A DNA stretch of 64,000 nt from JASGKO01 sp049840595 (GTDB lineage: Bacteria > Verrucomicrobiota > Verrucomicrobiia > Chthoniobacterales > Chthoniobacteraceae): the NCBI GenBank assembly GCA_049840595.1, contig JASGKO010000021.1, forward strand, positions 62,001 to 126,000, written 5' to 3'. Made by a program: the position numbers and the translations under genes. The notes beneath the pieces are model-generated. The model saw nothing but the letters and a program-made list of their open reading frames with translations. It was not told the DNA's origin and searched no databases. Shown piece by piece: positions 16,217 through 23,971 of this stretch (position 1 is its first letter; each line of letters opens with the position of its first letter).

Positions 16217-16687
16217 ATGAGTCCCCAGATTACACCGAAGCGGACCAATTTGTTTCTCTTTGCCATTTGCTTCCATCTTGTCTCGTGGCTCTCAGTTGGC
16301 CACGGCCAGCCTTTAGCCGTATCGATGATTCAACTGCTCGCCGATCCTGAAAAGTTCAGTGGCAAGCAAGTGCTGGTGTCGGGCTATCTTCATATTAAAT
16401 TCGAAGACCACGCTCTCTACCTCACCAAGGAGGCTGCGGATCACGTGAATATCGACCAATGCTTTTGGGTATCATTTACCGAGCATCCTCAACTGCAACT
16501 GGCAAAACCAGTTAAGAGCCAGCAGCCAAAATTAGGGGATCTCGATGGTTGTTTCGTTTTCATCGAGGGCATCTTTGATTCGACCCAGCATGGACATCTG
16601 GGATCATTCGTCGGCACGATTCGGGAGATTAGCAGCGTGGAAGAACAAGTCCGCTGGTATGACGGCAAAACATCACTTCACAGGTGA
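16217..16687 (+). CDS. Secreted protein with OB-like fold, unknown function
   Basis: 156 residues from ATG 16217, 20 bases after the acyltransferase. An N-terminal signal peptide (LFLFAICFHLVSWLSVGHG) precedes SMIQLLADPEKFSGKQVLVS and GYLHIKFEDHALYLTKEAAD. The pattern of stating a place to keep (ADPEKFSGKxVxVxGYL) is typical of small lipocalin- or OB-like secreted proteins that I have seen annotated only as hypothetical. Extracytoplasmic location is likely; function is unknown. Confidence 0.65.
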   Translation: MSPQITPKRTNLFLFAICFHLVSWLSVGHGQPLAVSMIQLLADPEKFSGKQVLVSGYLHIKFEDHALYLTKEAADHVNIDQCFWVSFTEHPQLQLAKPVKSQQPKLGDLDGCFVFIEGIFDSTQHGHLGSFVGTIREISSVEEQVRWYDGKTSLHR

Positions 16688-16712
16688 CAGTCTCGCTGCT
16701 CCTAAGCAGAGA

Positions 16713-16779
16713 TTTAACCGAGGATAGCACGAATGGGTCGGCCTTTTATCCGCGTCCATCTGTGTCATCCGCGGTTAAA
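16713..16779. repeat. CCGCGGTTAAA inverted repeat, solo copy
   Basis: A 67-bp imperfect palindrome, TTTAACCGAGGATAGCACG to GTCATCCGCGGTTAAA, between convergent genes. It matches the terminal repeats of the element at 55795-56276 and probably represents a deleted or cargo-free copy. Confidence 0.75.
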
Positions 16780-16793
16780 AATTCCTCTCTACC

Positions 16794-17213
16794 TTACGGA
16801 TTAATGAAAATCCGATTGCAGGAGGGATCGACCGTCCGCGCACCATGGGGAATGCCGCGCACGTCGATGAGATGATGCGGCTCGTAGGGACTACGCACAA
16901 AGCCTGACTCATCGGTGAGGCGTCCGTAGGGCAACGCGCCATAAGGTTCGCCCGTGTAGGTGGCGTCATCCGGGTATTCGCTTTGGTAGCGGGCCTCGCG
17001 GTCCTCCTTGTTGATGTGCCCGGCCAGTGCCCCCACCGCCGCGCCTGCGGCAGCTCCAAAGACCGCTCCGCGCAGGGAGTGCGTGGCGAGTGCCCCCACC
17101 GCTCCCCCGATCATCGCACCATGCTCCGCCCCCTTGCCAGGGGTCTCGCAACCATTGAGCAACAGCGACACAGAAAGCATTCCGACGATGGAAAGGGAAA
17201 CGGGTAATTTCAT
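16794..17213 (-). CDS. Glycine-zipper lipoprotein
   Basis: 139 residues. A lipobox (SVSLLLNGC, Cys at residue 22) predicts lipid attachment after signal peptidase II cleavage. A glycine-zipper repeat follows (GAMIGGAVGALATHSLRG, AVFGAAAGAAVGALAGH), as in SlyB/OmpA-like membrane-associated lipoproteins, then a Tyr/Pro-rich tail (YPDDATYTGEPYGALPYG). It is expected in the outer or inner membrane, where glycine zippers pack helices. It is a stand-alone gene. Confidence 0.75.
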   Translation of the reverse strand: MKLPVSLSIVGMLSVSLLLNGCETPGKGAEHGAMIGGAVGALATHSLRGAVFGAAAGAAVGALAGHINKEDREARYQSEYPDDATYTGEPYGALPYGRLTDESGFVRSPYEPHHLIDVRGIPHGARTVDPSCNRIFINP

Positions 17214-17319
17214 AAGGGCACGTTACTGATGATACGTATGACGGTATCTCTCGCGGATTTATTTCAATTCGCAACCAGGGAGAAAATGCCGGTTTTGAAA
17301 AGGCGCGCCATCTCCTGGC

Positions 17320-18165
17320 TCAGATCCGCAGCCAGTGGGCGATGAAGTAGCGGAACATGATCCCGAGCTTTTCCCCTTTCGAGAGGGAATACTTCTTTTT
17401 GAAAACGCGGAAGCCGTCCTTCTCCATCCGCGCCAGCAGGCGGTAGTACACCGTGTGCATTATCTCTGCCGCCACCATGTTGCGGCGGTCTTCCGGCGGG
17501 AGCAGGCGGGCCGCATCGGCGTAAAACTCGCCGGCCCGGTCGGCCTGGAATTTCATCAGGGCGCGGAACTTGTCATCATATTTCCCTTCCGCCAGATCGG
17601 TCTCGGTGACGCCGAAGCGGACCATGTCGCCGGTGGGCAGGTAAATGCGCTGGCCATTCGCGTAGTCGATCGCCACGTCGCGGACGATATTCGTCAACTG
17701 CAGCGCCAGCCCCAGCGCCAGCGCATACTCGCGCGTCTGCGGGTTTTTATAGCCGAAGATCTCGATGCTCACCAGGCCGACCACGCTCGCCACCCGGTGA
17801 CAGTAGAGGCGCAGGTCGCCGAAGGTCACGTAGCGCGTGCCGTGCAGATCCATCTCCACGCCGTCGATGATTTCCAGGAACAGCCGGTAATCCAGCTTCC
17901 GGCGCTCGATGAGGTCGCGAATGGTCGCGGCCAGCGGCGGCTCGTTCTCCTGCGGGGCGGCGAGGGCGCGTTTCCAGGCACCGAGGCTCGCCTCGCGCTC
18001 CTCCACCGTCGGGCCGGGATCGTCCGCGATATCATCGACGATCCGGCAGAAGGCGTAGAATTTCGTCGCGTCGGCGCGGCGGTCTTTCGGCAGCGAGATG
18101 AAGGAGAGGGCGAGATTCGACTTGCTGGCCTGGGTGATCTCGTGGGCGGATCGGGCGTCACTCAT
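17320..18165 (-). CDS. Squalene/phytoene synthase family (HpnD-like)
   Basis: 281 residues, matching the family. Both Asp-rich prenyl-diphosphate sites are present: FCRIVDDIADD and LTNIVRDVAIDYANGQRIYL. It condenses two farnesyl (or geranylgeranyl) diphosphates to presqualene/squalene or phytoene on the cytoplasmic membrane face. The presence of hpnI and hpnK in the same window favours the hopanoid (HpnD) role, but carotenoid synthesis cannot be excluded. It is last in a five-gene minus-strand run; its ATG overlaps the stop of the degenerate ABC gene by 4 bases. Confidence 0.85.
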   Translation of the reverse strand: MSDARSAHEITQASKSNLALSFISLPKDRRADATKFYAFCRIVDDIADDPGPTVEEREASLGAWKRALAAPQENEPPLAATIRDLIERRKLDYRLFLEIIDGVEMDLHGTRYVTFGDLRLYCHRVASVVGLVSIEIFGYKNPQTREYALALGLALQLTNIVRDVAIDYANGQRIYLPTGDMVRFGVTETDLAEGKYDDKFRALMKFQADRAGEFYADAARLLPPEDRRNMVAAEIMHTVYYRLLARMEKDGFRVFKKKYSLSKGEKLGIMFRYFIAHWLRI

Positions 18166-18857
18166 AGGGCGGCGGCAGGATGCGAGTCGTAATGAACGCG
18201 GCCGGAATCCATTTCGATCACCCGGTCGGTAAAAGCGGCCATGGAACGCGTGGCAGCGGTGAGGAGAATCGTGGTGCCCTGGTCGTCGCGCAGGGCCTGC
18301 AGGCGGCTGAGCAATTGGAGCGCGGTATCCGGCCCGGCGTGTTCATCGAGCTTTTCCACGAGCAGGATGCCCGGCTCGGGGGCGAGGGCGCGGGCCAGCG
18401 CCACCCGGGCGGCCAGGGGGGCGGGTAGTTCGTGCGCGGGCGTCTCCGCCTCGTCGGCGAGACCGGCAAAATCGAGCCACTTTTCGGCGCGGGCGCGGGC
18501 GTCATCAGGATTCATGGCGAAGACTTTGAACAACGGCATCACGATATTTTCAATCACAGAGAATCCAGGAAGCAGGAATGATTCCGCGAAGAGGTATCCA
18601 AATTCACGATTTCGCAGGGCGGTGCGCTCGGGCGCGGTGAGGCCGGTGGTGGGCTGGCCGTGGAGCAGGACCTCCCCGGCATCCGGCGTGGAAAGCAGCC
18701 CGAGCACGCGCAGGAGCAGGTTTTTTCCACAGCCGGGCGCGCCATAGAGCATGGTGAGCGAGGCCCGCTGGAAGCCGAGCGTGACCTCCGTGAGCACCGT
18801 GGGTTCCGGCGATTGATGGGCGCGCGAGCAGTGGAGCTGTCGGGCTGCGAGAACCAT
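18162..18857 (-). CDS. Degenerate ABC transporter ATPase domain
   Basis: 231 residues from MVLAARQLHC. Length and order match an FtsE/LolD-type ATPase, but every nucleotide motif has changed. Walker A is GAPGCGKN (residues 39-46, Asn in place of Ser/Thr). The Q-loop Gln is Ala (YLFAESFLLP). The LSGGQ signature is LPAPL (144-148). Walker B is ILLVEKLDEH (164-173), so the Asp-Glu pair is Glu-Lys. The H-loop His is lost (LLTAATRS). ATP hydrolysis is therefore unlikely. The fold is kept open and in frame, and the gene starts 4 bases after the membrane-protein gene, so a structural or regulatory role beside that protein is plausible. Confidence 0.75.
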   Translation of the reverse strand: MVLAARQLHCSRAHQSPEPTVLTEVTLGFQRASLTMLYGAPGCGKNLLLRVLGLLSTPDAGEVLLHGQPTTGLTAPERTALRNREFGYLFAESFLLPGFSVIENIVMPLFKVFAMNPDDARARAEKWLDFAGLADEAETPAHELPAPLAARVALARALAPEPGILLVEKLDEHAGPDTALQLLSRLQALRDDQGTTILLTAATRSMAAFTDRVIEMDSGRVHYDSHPAAAL

Positions 18858-18861
18858 GGGC

Positions 18862-20085
18862 TTAGAAACGAACCAGCGGCTCCAGTTCCGAGCGACCGCG
18901 CTCCCAGCGCTGGAAGAGGCACACCCACGAGGAAAGCAGCCAGGCGGCCAGCAGGGCATTGAGCAACGGGAAGGCAAGCCGCCAGCCAATCCCGGCCGCC
19001 GTGCGCTCGCCCAGGCCATCGAGCAGGATTTCATTCACCACCTGCAGGGCCCAGGCATGCAGCAGCGCCGCGACCAAAAACCAGGGGAGGACCCAGAACT
19101 GCTTTTTCAAAAAACTCAGGTGATGCTCAAAGGCCTTGCGCAGCGTCTCGCCGTGGAAGACGAGGAAGATCTGCATCGAGCAAAAGGCAAAGAGCACCAA
19201 CCCCAGCGCCGGACGCGCCCCGGACTGGATGAACTCCAGCCCTTTCTCGATGGATGGCACCTGGCTGAAGTCGAAGAGATTGAGGAAATGCGGGACATTG
19301 ATCACCAGCGTCGTCAACAGCAGGATCACGGCCGTCCACTTCATCGCCGCGCTAAATCGACGAATGGCGAAGTCCACCAAATGCTGGTGACTGAAATTCA
19401 ATCCCCGCACCCACACATAGGCGAGCAGGATCAGATACACCTGCAGGCAGACCCCAAACGCCACCTCGAAGAGGAAGGAAAGCCAGTCCACCACCAGCGT
19501 GTCCAGGTACAGGGTGTATTGCGGGAAGTACTGAAACTCCGGCAGCGTAAATACGAAATAAATGGCGGGCTTCACCACGGCAGCGAGGGCGCTGAGCAGG
19601 GACAGAAAATACAGGAGCACGCCACCGCCGCTAAACCGGCGCAGGAGGGCACGGCGGAAGACGGCATGGTGCCCCTCCCAGTTGCAGAGGAAGAGGACCG
19701 CTGCGATGGCGGAGATGGGAAAGGTGGTCGCCATGGTATTGAAAATACCGACGACCGTTTCCGAGGCGGGCAGCAGCCCGTTTTTCATCGCATCGAAGAC
19801 TTGCTGCGGCACGAGGTGCCAGCCCAGCGTCCAGAAGAAGGTCAGCCGCAGCGGCGATTCCGGCGGCATCACGGCGCGCAACCAGGCCTCCAGGCCGAGT
19901 TGAAACAGGGCATAGCAAAGCCCCAGCCCGGCAAAGACCGCCCAGAGCCGCGGGTACCGCTGCACGCAGCGCATGCCATCGCGCAGGCTGCCGCGCGCGG
20001 GATTGGCCAGCATGAAGAGGAGATAACCCACGGGTAACGCGATACTCAGGAGCAGCGTCTTCGTGGATGTAAGCTCAGGGGGCAT
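18862..20085 (-). CDS. Polytopic membrane protein of unknown function
   Basis: 407 residues with about eight to ten membrane helices (LLLSIALPVGYLLFMLA, LWAVFAGLGLCYALFQLG, VYLILLAYVWVRGLNF, TAVILLLTTLVINVPHFL, LNALLAAWLLSSWVCLF). It has no recognisable transporter motif. It sits between the class II aldolase gene (gap 9 bases) and the degenerate ATPase gene (gap 4 bases), so it is probably the membrane partner of that ATPase. Family unknown to me. Confidence 0.7.
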   Translation of the reverse strand: MPPELTSTKTLLLSIALPVGYLLFMLANPARGSLRDGMRCVQRYPRLWAVFAGLGLCYALFQLGLEAWLRAVMPPESPLRLTFFWTLGWHLVPQQVFDAMKNGLLPASETVVGIFNTMATTFPISAIAAVLFLCNWEGHHAVFRRALLRRFSGGGVLLYFLSLLSALAAVVKPAIYFVFTLPEFQYFPQYTLYLDTLVVDWLSFLFEVAFGVCLQVYLILLAYVWVRGLNFSHQHLVDFAIRRFSAAMKWTAVILLLTTLVINVPHFLNLFDFSQVPSIEKGLEFIQSGARPALGLVLFAFCSMQIFLVFHGETLRKAFEHHLSFLKKQFWVLPWFLVAALLHAWALQVVNEILLDGLGERTAAGIGWRLAFPLLNALLAAWLLSSWVCLFQRWERGRSELEPLVRF

Positions 20086-20094
20086 GACAGCGGT

Positions 20095-20805
20095 CTAGCT
20101 TTCCTTCAGCAATTCGATTTGCGCCACGTTGTTGGGAGTCAAAAACACCGGGCCGCCCAGCATGGCCGCGCCGATGAAAATTTCCGCCGCCTTCAGCGTC
20201 ATGTCAGTCATGCGCAGGATCTCCTCCGGCGTCTCATCCATCACGATCATCCCGTGATTCTGCAACAGCACATGGTGGGGCGAAGTCTTGTAACGGTCGC
20301 GCCACAGGATCATCTTGCGGCGGATTTCCCGGGCCAGCGGCAGGCCGGGGTCCGCATACGGTACCAGGAGCGAGGCCGAGCCACACCCGAGCACCTCGCT
20401 GGGCGAAATGCTGCGATCGGCAAATTGGCGCGCCCGCGGGGAGCCGAGGATCTGGTTGATGCTCACCGGCTGCGTGTGCGCGGCGTAGGTGAGCCCCTCA
20501 AAGGAGAAAAAGTAGGCGTAGAGAAAGACGTCCAGCGCGGGCATCCGGCCATCGGGCCGCTGGATGACTTCCGCCACCTGCTCGTCCGTGGTCTTCTCCT
20601 GCGCCGAGAGCTCCTGCACGGGCGCGAGGTCGTATTCCAGCAGGTCTTCTTCCTGCAGCGTGGCCAGGTTCACACCCCGGGCGCTGACCGCAAACCGCGT
20701 GGGGGAAAGCTTTACCGCGCACGATCCTTCATTCCAGATCGTCAGCCGCGATGGATGGGCGCCGAGCTGATGCGCGAGCGCCTGGAGATTCTTCGTCGTC
20801 GCCAT
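20095..20805 (-). CDS. Class II aldolase/adducin family protein
   Basis: 236 residues from MATTKNLQALAHQLG; in-frame upstream codons belong to the overlapping lepB end. Class II aldolase/adducin motifs include IWNEGSCAVKL, FSFEGLTYAAHTQPVSINQ with a metal-ligand His, and HHVLLQNHGMIVMDETPEE with the second His region. These zinc enzymes cleave or dehydrate phosphorylated sugars such as fuculose- or ribulose-phosphates in the cytoplasm. It begins two bases after the signal peptidase gene ends. The substrate is not readable. Confidence 0.8.
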   Translation of the reverse strand: MATTKNLQALAHQLGAHPSRLTIWNEGSCAVKLSPTRFAVSARGVNLATLQEEDLLEYDLAPVQELSAQEKTTDEQVAEVIQRPDGRMPALDVFLYAYFFSFEGLTYAAHTQPVSINQILGSPRARQFADRSISPSEVLGCGSASLLVPYADPGLPLAREIRRKMILWRDRYKTSPHHVLLQNHGMIVMDETPEEILRMTDMTLKAAEIFIGAAMLGGPVFLTPNNVAQIELLKES

Positions 20806-20807
20806 GT

Positions 20808-22097
20808 TTAATGAATGATGCCCCAGTGCGGGAGGAAAGGCCAATAAACAAATAACGCCCGGCCCATGATGTTTTCCTGCGGCACCGTGCCCCAGTAACG
20901 GCTGTCGGAGCTGTTGTAGCTGTTGTCGCCCAGCGCGAGGTAGTTCTTCGGCGGCAGGGTGAAGGGCACGGTCGGATCATTCATCAGGCCACCCGCCGGG
21001 CCTTGTGAATAGCCGCAATAGGCTTGTCCCGCCAGCGCTTCCCGCTGTTGCGCCACGACATGGTATTCCTTCTCCAGCGCCTGCATTTTCGTCCGGATCT
21101 GCGCCGCCTCGGCCTCGCTCGTCGCCTGCTGGTATTCCCCCTGCGCGGCCTGCACCTCGGCCAGCAATTCGTCGAATCGCTTCGCCACGCTCAGGAACTT
21201 CTGCGCGCCCTCGGCATCCACCTTCATCACCCGCTGGAAGCCCGGCTCCTGGGCCAGCTGGCCGTTGATGAACAACTGGGGCGAGGCGATCCGCAGGCTG
21301 TCGCCAGGCGTGCCCGCGAGACGCTTGATGTAATACTCCGAGGTGCCGCTCATCGAGCGAATCCCGGCGATCCCGGCCGTGGTGAAGACAAACACGTTGC
21401 TCCGCTGCGGCGGGAAGAAGTTGTAGCTCATCTTGTCCACAAACACGTGGTCGCCGGTATCGTAATACCCGCGCGCCACCGGCTGGCCGGCGATCAACTG
21501 GCGGCCCTCATACAAATTGAACGCCTGCTTCAACGTATCCGCCGGAGCCCAGATACGGTAGCTGCTGTGCTGGCACACCACCTCGGTCCACGGAAGCACC
21601 GGCCAGGCATGGTCCACTAGGTTGATGACCTGATCGTCCGCGGTGGCGATGGTATTCAGATATTTGCGCCCGTGCAGGGCAAAATCCACCAGCCGCAGCA
21701 CCGGATTGGGCGGCGCATCGTTGGTCACATGGCCGATGATGCCATTGAGGGTCGGCTGCATCGAGCCGGTGGGAATGGTGAACGGCTGGAGAAAATAGGA
21801 CCGCACCCCGAGCGCCACCACGATCGCCACCAGAAAGACCTCCACATTTTCCCGCCACCCGGCATCGGGCAGGGTCGGGAAATGCTCGCCGAATTTCTCC
21901 TCCAGCTCCGCCGTCGCCTTCTCCACTTCCTCACGGCCGCCAGTCTGCAGCGCGGCCTTCAAATTCGCCAGGGAGGCCTCCATCTGCTCAAGCGCCTCGG
22001 GCTTCTTGAGATCGCGCTGGGCATGCAGCAATTTCGTGGCGTTCTTCAGGACGAGGTGGCCGTCCTTGCGATAGCGGGGCTGGAATAATGCGAGCAT
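20808..22097 (-). CDS. lepB: Signal peptidase I with coiled-coil insertions
   Basis: 429 residues from MLALFQPRYRKDG, much longer than the usual 200-320. It removes signal peptides at the inner membrane. The Ser-Lys dyad is intact: QPFTIPTGSMQPTLNG (nucleophile Ser) and GDHVFVDKMSYNFF (general base Lys). YYIKRLAGTPGDSL, LALGDNSYNSSDSRYWG and NIMGRALFVYWPF complete the catalytic domain. Two family-unusual parts stand out: an N-terminal charged helical segment (about residues 20-85) and a helical insertion (KFLSVAKRFDELLAEVQAAQ onward, about 70 residues). It heads the minus-strand run that continues to the synthase. Confidence 0.9.
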   Translation of the reverse strand: MLALFQPRYRKDGHLVLKNATKLLHAQRDLKKPEALEQMEASLANLKAALQTGGREEVEKATAELEEKFGEHFPTLPDAGWRENVEVFLVAIVVALGVRSYFLQPFTIPTGSMQPTLNGIIGHVTNDAPPNPVLRLVDFALHGRKYLNTIATADDQVINLVDHAWPVLPWTEVVCQHSSYRIWAPADTLKQAFNLYEGRQLIAGQPVARGYYDTGDHVFVDKMSYNFFPPQRSNVFVFTTAGIAGIRSMSGTSEYYIKRLAGTPGDSLRIASPQLFINGQLAQEPGFQRVMKVDAEGAQKFLSVAKRFDELLAEVQAAQGEYQQATSEAEAAQIRTKMQALEKEYHVVAQQREALAGQAYCGYSQGPAGGLMNDPTVPFTLPPKNYLALGDNSYNSSDSRYWGTVPQENIMGRALFVYWPFLPHWGIIH

Positions 22098-22246
22098 ACG
22101 TTTTTCCCGGTCATACCGGCATCGCAATGAACGGGGAAACCGGCCTGATGGGAAGCGAAAAAACGCGTGATTTGTTCTAGTATTTATAAAACAACCGGTT
22201 CGGTGGCATTGCCGATGCTATGGAGGTTAAAAAAAGGATAATTTCC

Positions 22247-22426
22247 ATGAATGCCGCAACCAATCAGCCCAGCCGGGGCTCCAGCATCGCCCTCAGCCGC
22301 GCCAGCGCGCTGAAGCAGAAGCTGCGTCACCTCTTCTGGCAGCGCCACGAGCTTTCCATGCAGGAAGTCTGCCGCGCCGCCAGCTTCTCGAAGATGTGCC
22401 ACGCCCCGACCTCGAACGTCCGTTAA
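22247..22426 (+). CDS. Possible small basic protein
   Basis: 59 residues from MNAATNQPSRGSS with a good Shine-Dalgarno-like GGATAATTTCC spacing and an AT-rich upstream segment (TAGTATTTATAAAACAACC) that could be a promoter. The chain contains a basic amphipathic stretch (ALKQKLRHLFWQRHELSMQE). No family recognised; could be a spurious frame. Confidence 0.35.
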   Translation: MNAATNQPSRGSSIALSRASALKQKLRHLFWQRHELSMQEVCRAASFSKMCHAPTSNVR

Positions 22427-22445
22427 AGGATCGCCAACAGAGAAA

Positions 22446-22520
22446 TGAACCGCGAATCTCACGGAGCACGCCGGTTCGATCGCTTTTTATCCGTGCCCAG
22501 CCGCGACCTCCGCGGTTAAA
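22446..22520. repeat. CCGCGGTTAAA inverted repeat, solo copy
   Basis: A degenerate 75-bp palindrome, TGAACCGCGAATCTCACGG to CGACCTCCGCGGTTAAAA, between convergent small genes. Same family as 16713 and 55795. Confidence 0.65.
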
Positions 22521-22543
22521 AAAACTTCCCGAAAAAGTCTCCT

Positions 22544-22672
22544 TCACTTCCCCGCCATCGTGGGGATCGGAACGACCGGTTGCTCCCGGTAATGCTTCAC
22601 GACCACCCCGACGAGGATCGCGAGCAGGACGAACACCACGAGCTTGATCTCCTGTTTCGTCAGTTTAAGCAT
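22544..22672 (-). CDS. 42-residue single-pass membrane microprotein
   Basis: Reading from ATG 22672 gives 42 residues ending at TGA 22544. It begins MLKLTKQEIK, has one strong membrane helix (LVVFVLLAILVGVVVKHYR, about 11-29), and ends with a Pro-rich tail (QPVVPIPTMAGK). A purine-rich AAAGGGGACGG precedes the start at suitable spacing. Charge distribution suggests the tail is outside the membrane anchor. Probably a real small protein; role unknown. Confidence 0.6.
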   Translation of the reverse strand: MLKLTKQEIKLVVFVLLAILVGVVVKHYREQPVVPIPTMAGK

Positions 22673-22860
22673 CGCATCCGTCCCCTTTCACAGTGGTGAG
22701 TCTGCCTCAACTCCGCCTCTTCTGTAAAACGCGATCTTGCAGGGCACCCCGAGTTTGCCGATTCGCCTTCCAGGTTGGTGGAAAAATCTGCCCGCATCAT
22801 CTTCTCATCATTTTGACCGCTTAGACTCTCCTCACCTGCAAAAAACCTGGAGCGGTCCCT

Positions 22861-23463
22861 ATGAATATTTCTCTTCAAACCACTTGGAAGCCACTGCTGG
22901 CCTGCGGGTTGGTGATGATTGGCGGCATCCTGCTGTCCTTCCAGCAATCGCCCGACGCGCCAAGACCGGCGGCTCCCCTGCCCACACCGATATCGGCGCA
23001 AAACAGCACGCCTCCACCAGCCCGGAGCCCTGCCCAAGCCCCACACCTGGCCAGCGCACCGGCCACCACGCCTGCCACGAAGCCCGCCCCCACAGTCTCC
23101 CAACCCGCGGCTCCGGCAAAACAAACCGCGGACAATGATCTCACGCAAAAACAGCGAACCTTCATGGCCCGGACGGCCCTGAGCGGGGTCGGCTCCGACC
23201 CGGTGGCCGAGAATATGTGGGTCCAGGCAATCAACGATCCCACGTTTTCCAAACACGATCGCCAGGATTTAATCGAGGACCTCAACGAAGTCGGCTACGC
23301 CGATCTCAAGCACCCCACCTCCTACGATCTGAACCTCATGGAATACCGCCTGAATTTGGTCGAAAAGCTGCTGCCCACCGCGATAGACCAGGTGAATTAC
23401 AACGCCTTCCAGGAAGCTCATAGGGACCTGGTGAACATGCTCACCAAGGCGGGCAAATACTAA
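22861..23463 (+). CDS. Membrane-anchored protein with Pro/Ala-rich linker
   Basis: 200 residues. An N-terminal anchor or uncleaved signal (WKPLLACGLVMIGGILLSFQ) is followed by about 60 residues of Pro/Ala/Thr linker (PAQAPHLASAPATTPATKPA) and a helical C-terminal domain (QKQRTFMARTALSGVGSDPV, DRQDLIEDLNEVGYADLKHP). It is likely tethered to the membrane with the helical domain in the periplasm. No family recognised. Convergent with dtd. Confidence 0.65.
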   Translation: MNISLQTTWKPLLACGLVMIGGILLSFQQSPDAPRPAAPLPTPISAQNSTPPPARSPAQAPHLASAPATTPATKPAPTVSQPAAPAKQTADNDLTQKQRTFMARTALSGVGSDPVAENMWVQAINDPTFSKHDRQDLIEDLNEVGYADLKHPTSYDLNLMEYRLNLVEKLLPTAIDQVNYNAFQEAHRDLVNMLTKAGKY

Positions 23464-23512
23464 GTGCCCTTTCGTCTTTTTCGCATATTTCGCATGGAAA
23501 AACGCTGCCCTC

Positions 23513-23965
23513 TTACTCCCGGCTTTTGGAATCCATCCAGATGGTAACCGGCCCGTCGTTCACCAGTTCCACCTGCATATCCGCCCCAAACTCCCCTCGC
23601 CCCACCGGGCGCTGTAACTCCGCCTCCAGCTTCGCCAGGAATTGCTCATAAAGTGGGATCGCCTGTTCCGGCGGCGCCGCCCGGATAAACGAGGGCCGAT
23701 TGCCCTTTTTGGTCGCGGCAAAGAGCGTGAACTGGCTCACGACCAGCACGTCGCCCCCGGCCTCGGCCACGCTCAGATTCATCTGTCCCGCCGCATCGGC
23801 AAAGATCCGCAGCTTCGCGATCTTGCCCGCCAGCCATTCGATGTCCTCCGCGCCATCGGCCGCTTCCACTCCCAACAAAACGAGCAGGCCCCGCTCAATC
23901 GAAGAGCGGACCTGCCCGAAAATGGTAACTGAAGCGCGACTCACGCGCTGAATGACGACCCGCAT
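23513..23965 (-). CDS. dtd: D-aminoacyl-tRNA deacylase
   Basis: 150 residues, full length. It removes D-amino acids (and glycine mischarged on tRNA-Ala) from tRNAs in the cytoplasm. The start MRVVIQRVSRASVT and both active-site motifs are textbook: VVSQFTLFAATKKGNRPSF and VNDGPVTIWMDS, the latter carrying the cis Gly-Pro that confers chiral selection. It starts 7 bases after the repeat-protein gene, so the two may be co-transcribed. Confidence 0.95.
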   Translation of the reverse strand: MRVVIQRVSRASVTIFGQVRSSIERGLLVLLGVEAADGAEDIEWLAGKIAKLRIFADAAGQMNLSVAEAGGDVLVVSQFTLFAATKKGNRPSFIRAAPPEQAIPLYEQFLAKLEAELQRPVGRGEFGADMQVELVNDGPVTIWMDSKSRE

Positions 23966-23971
23966 CCTGAA

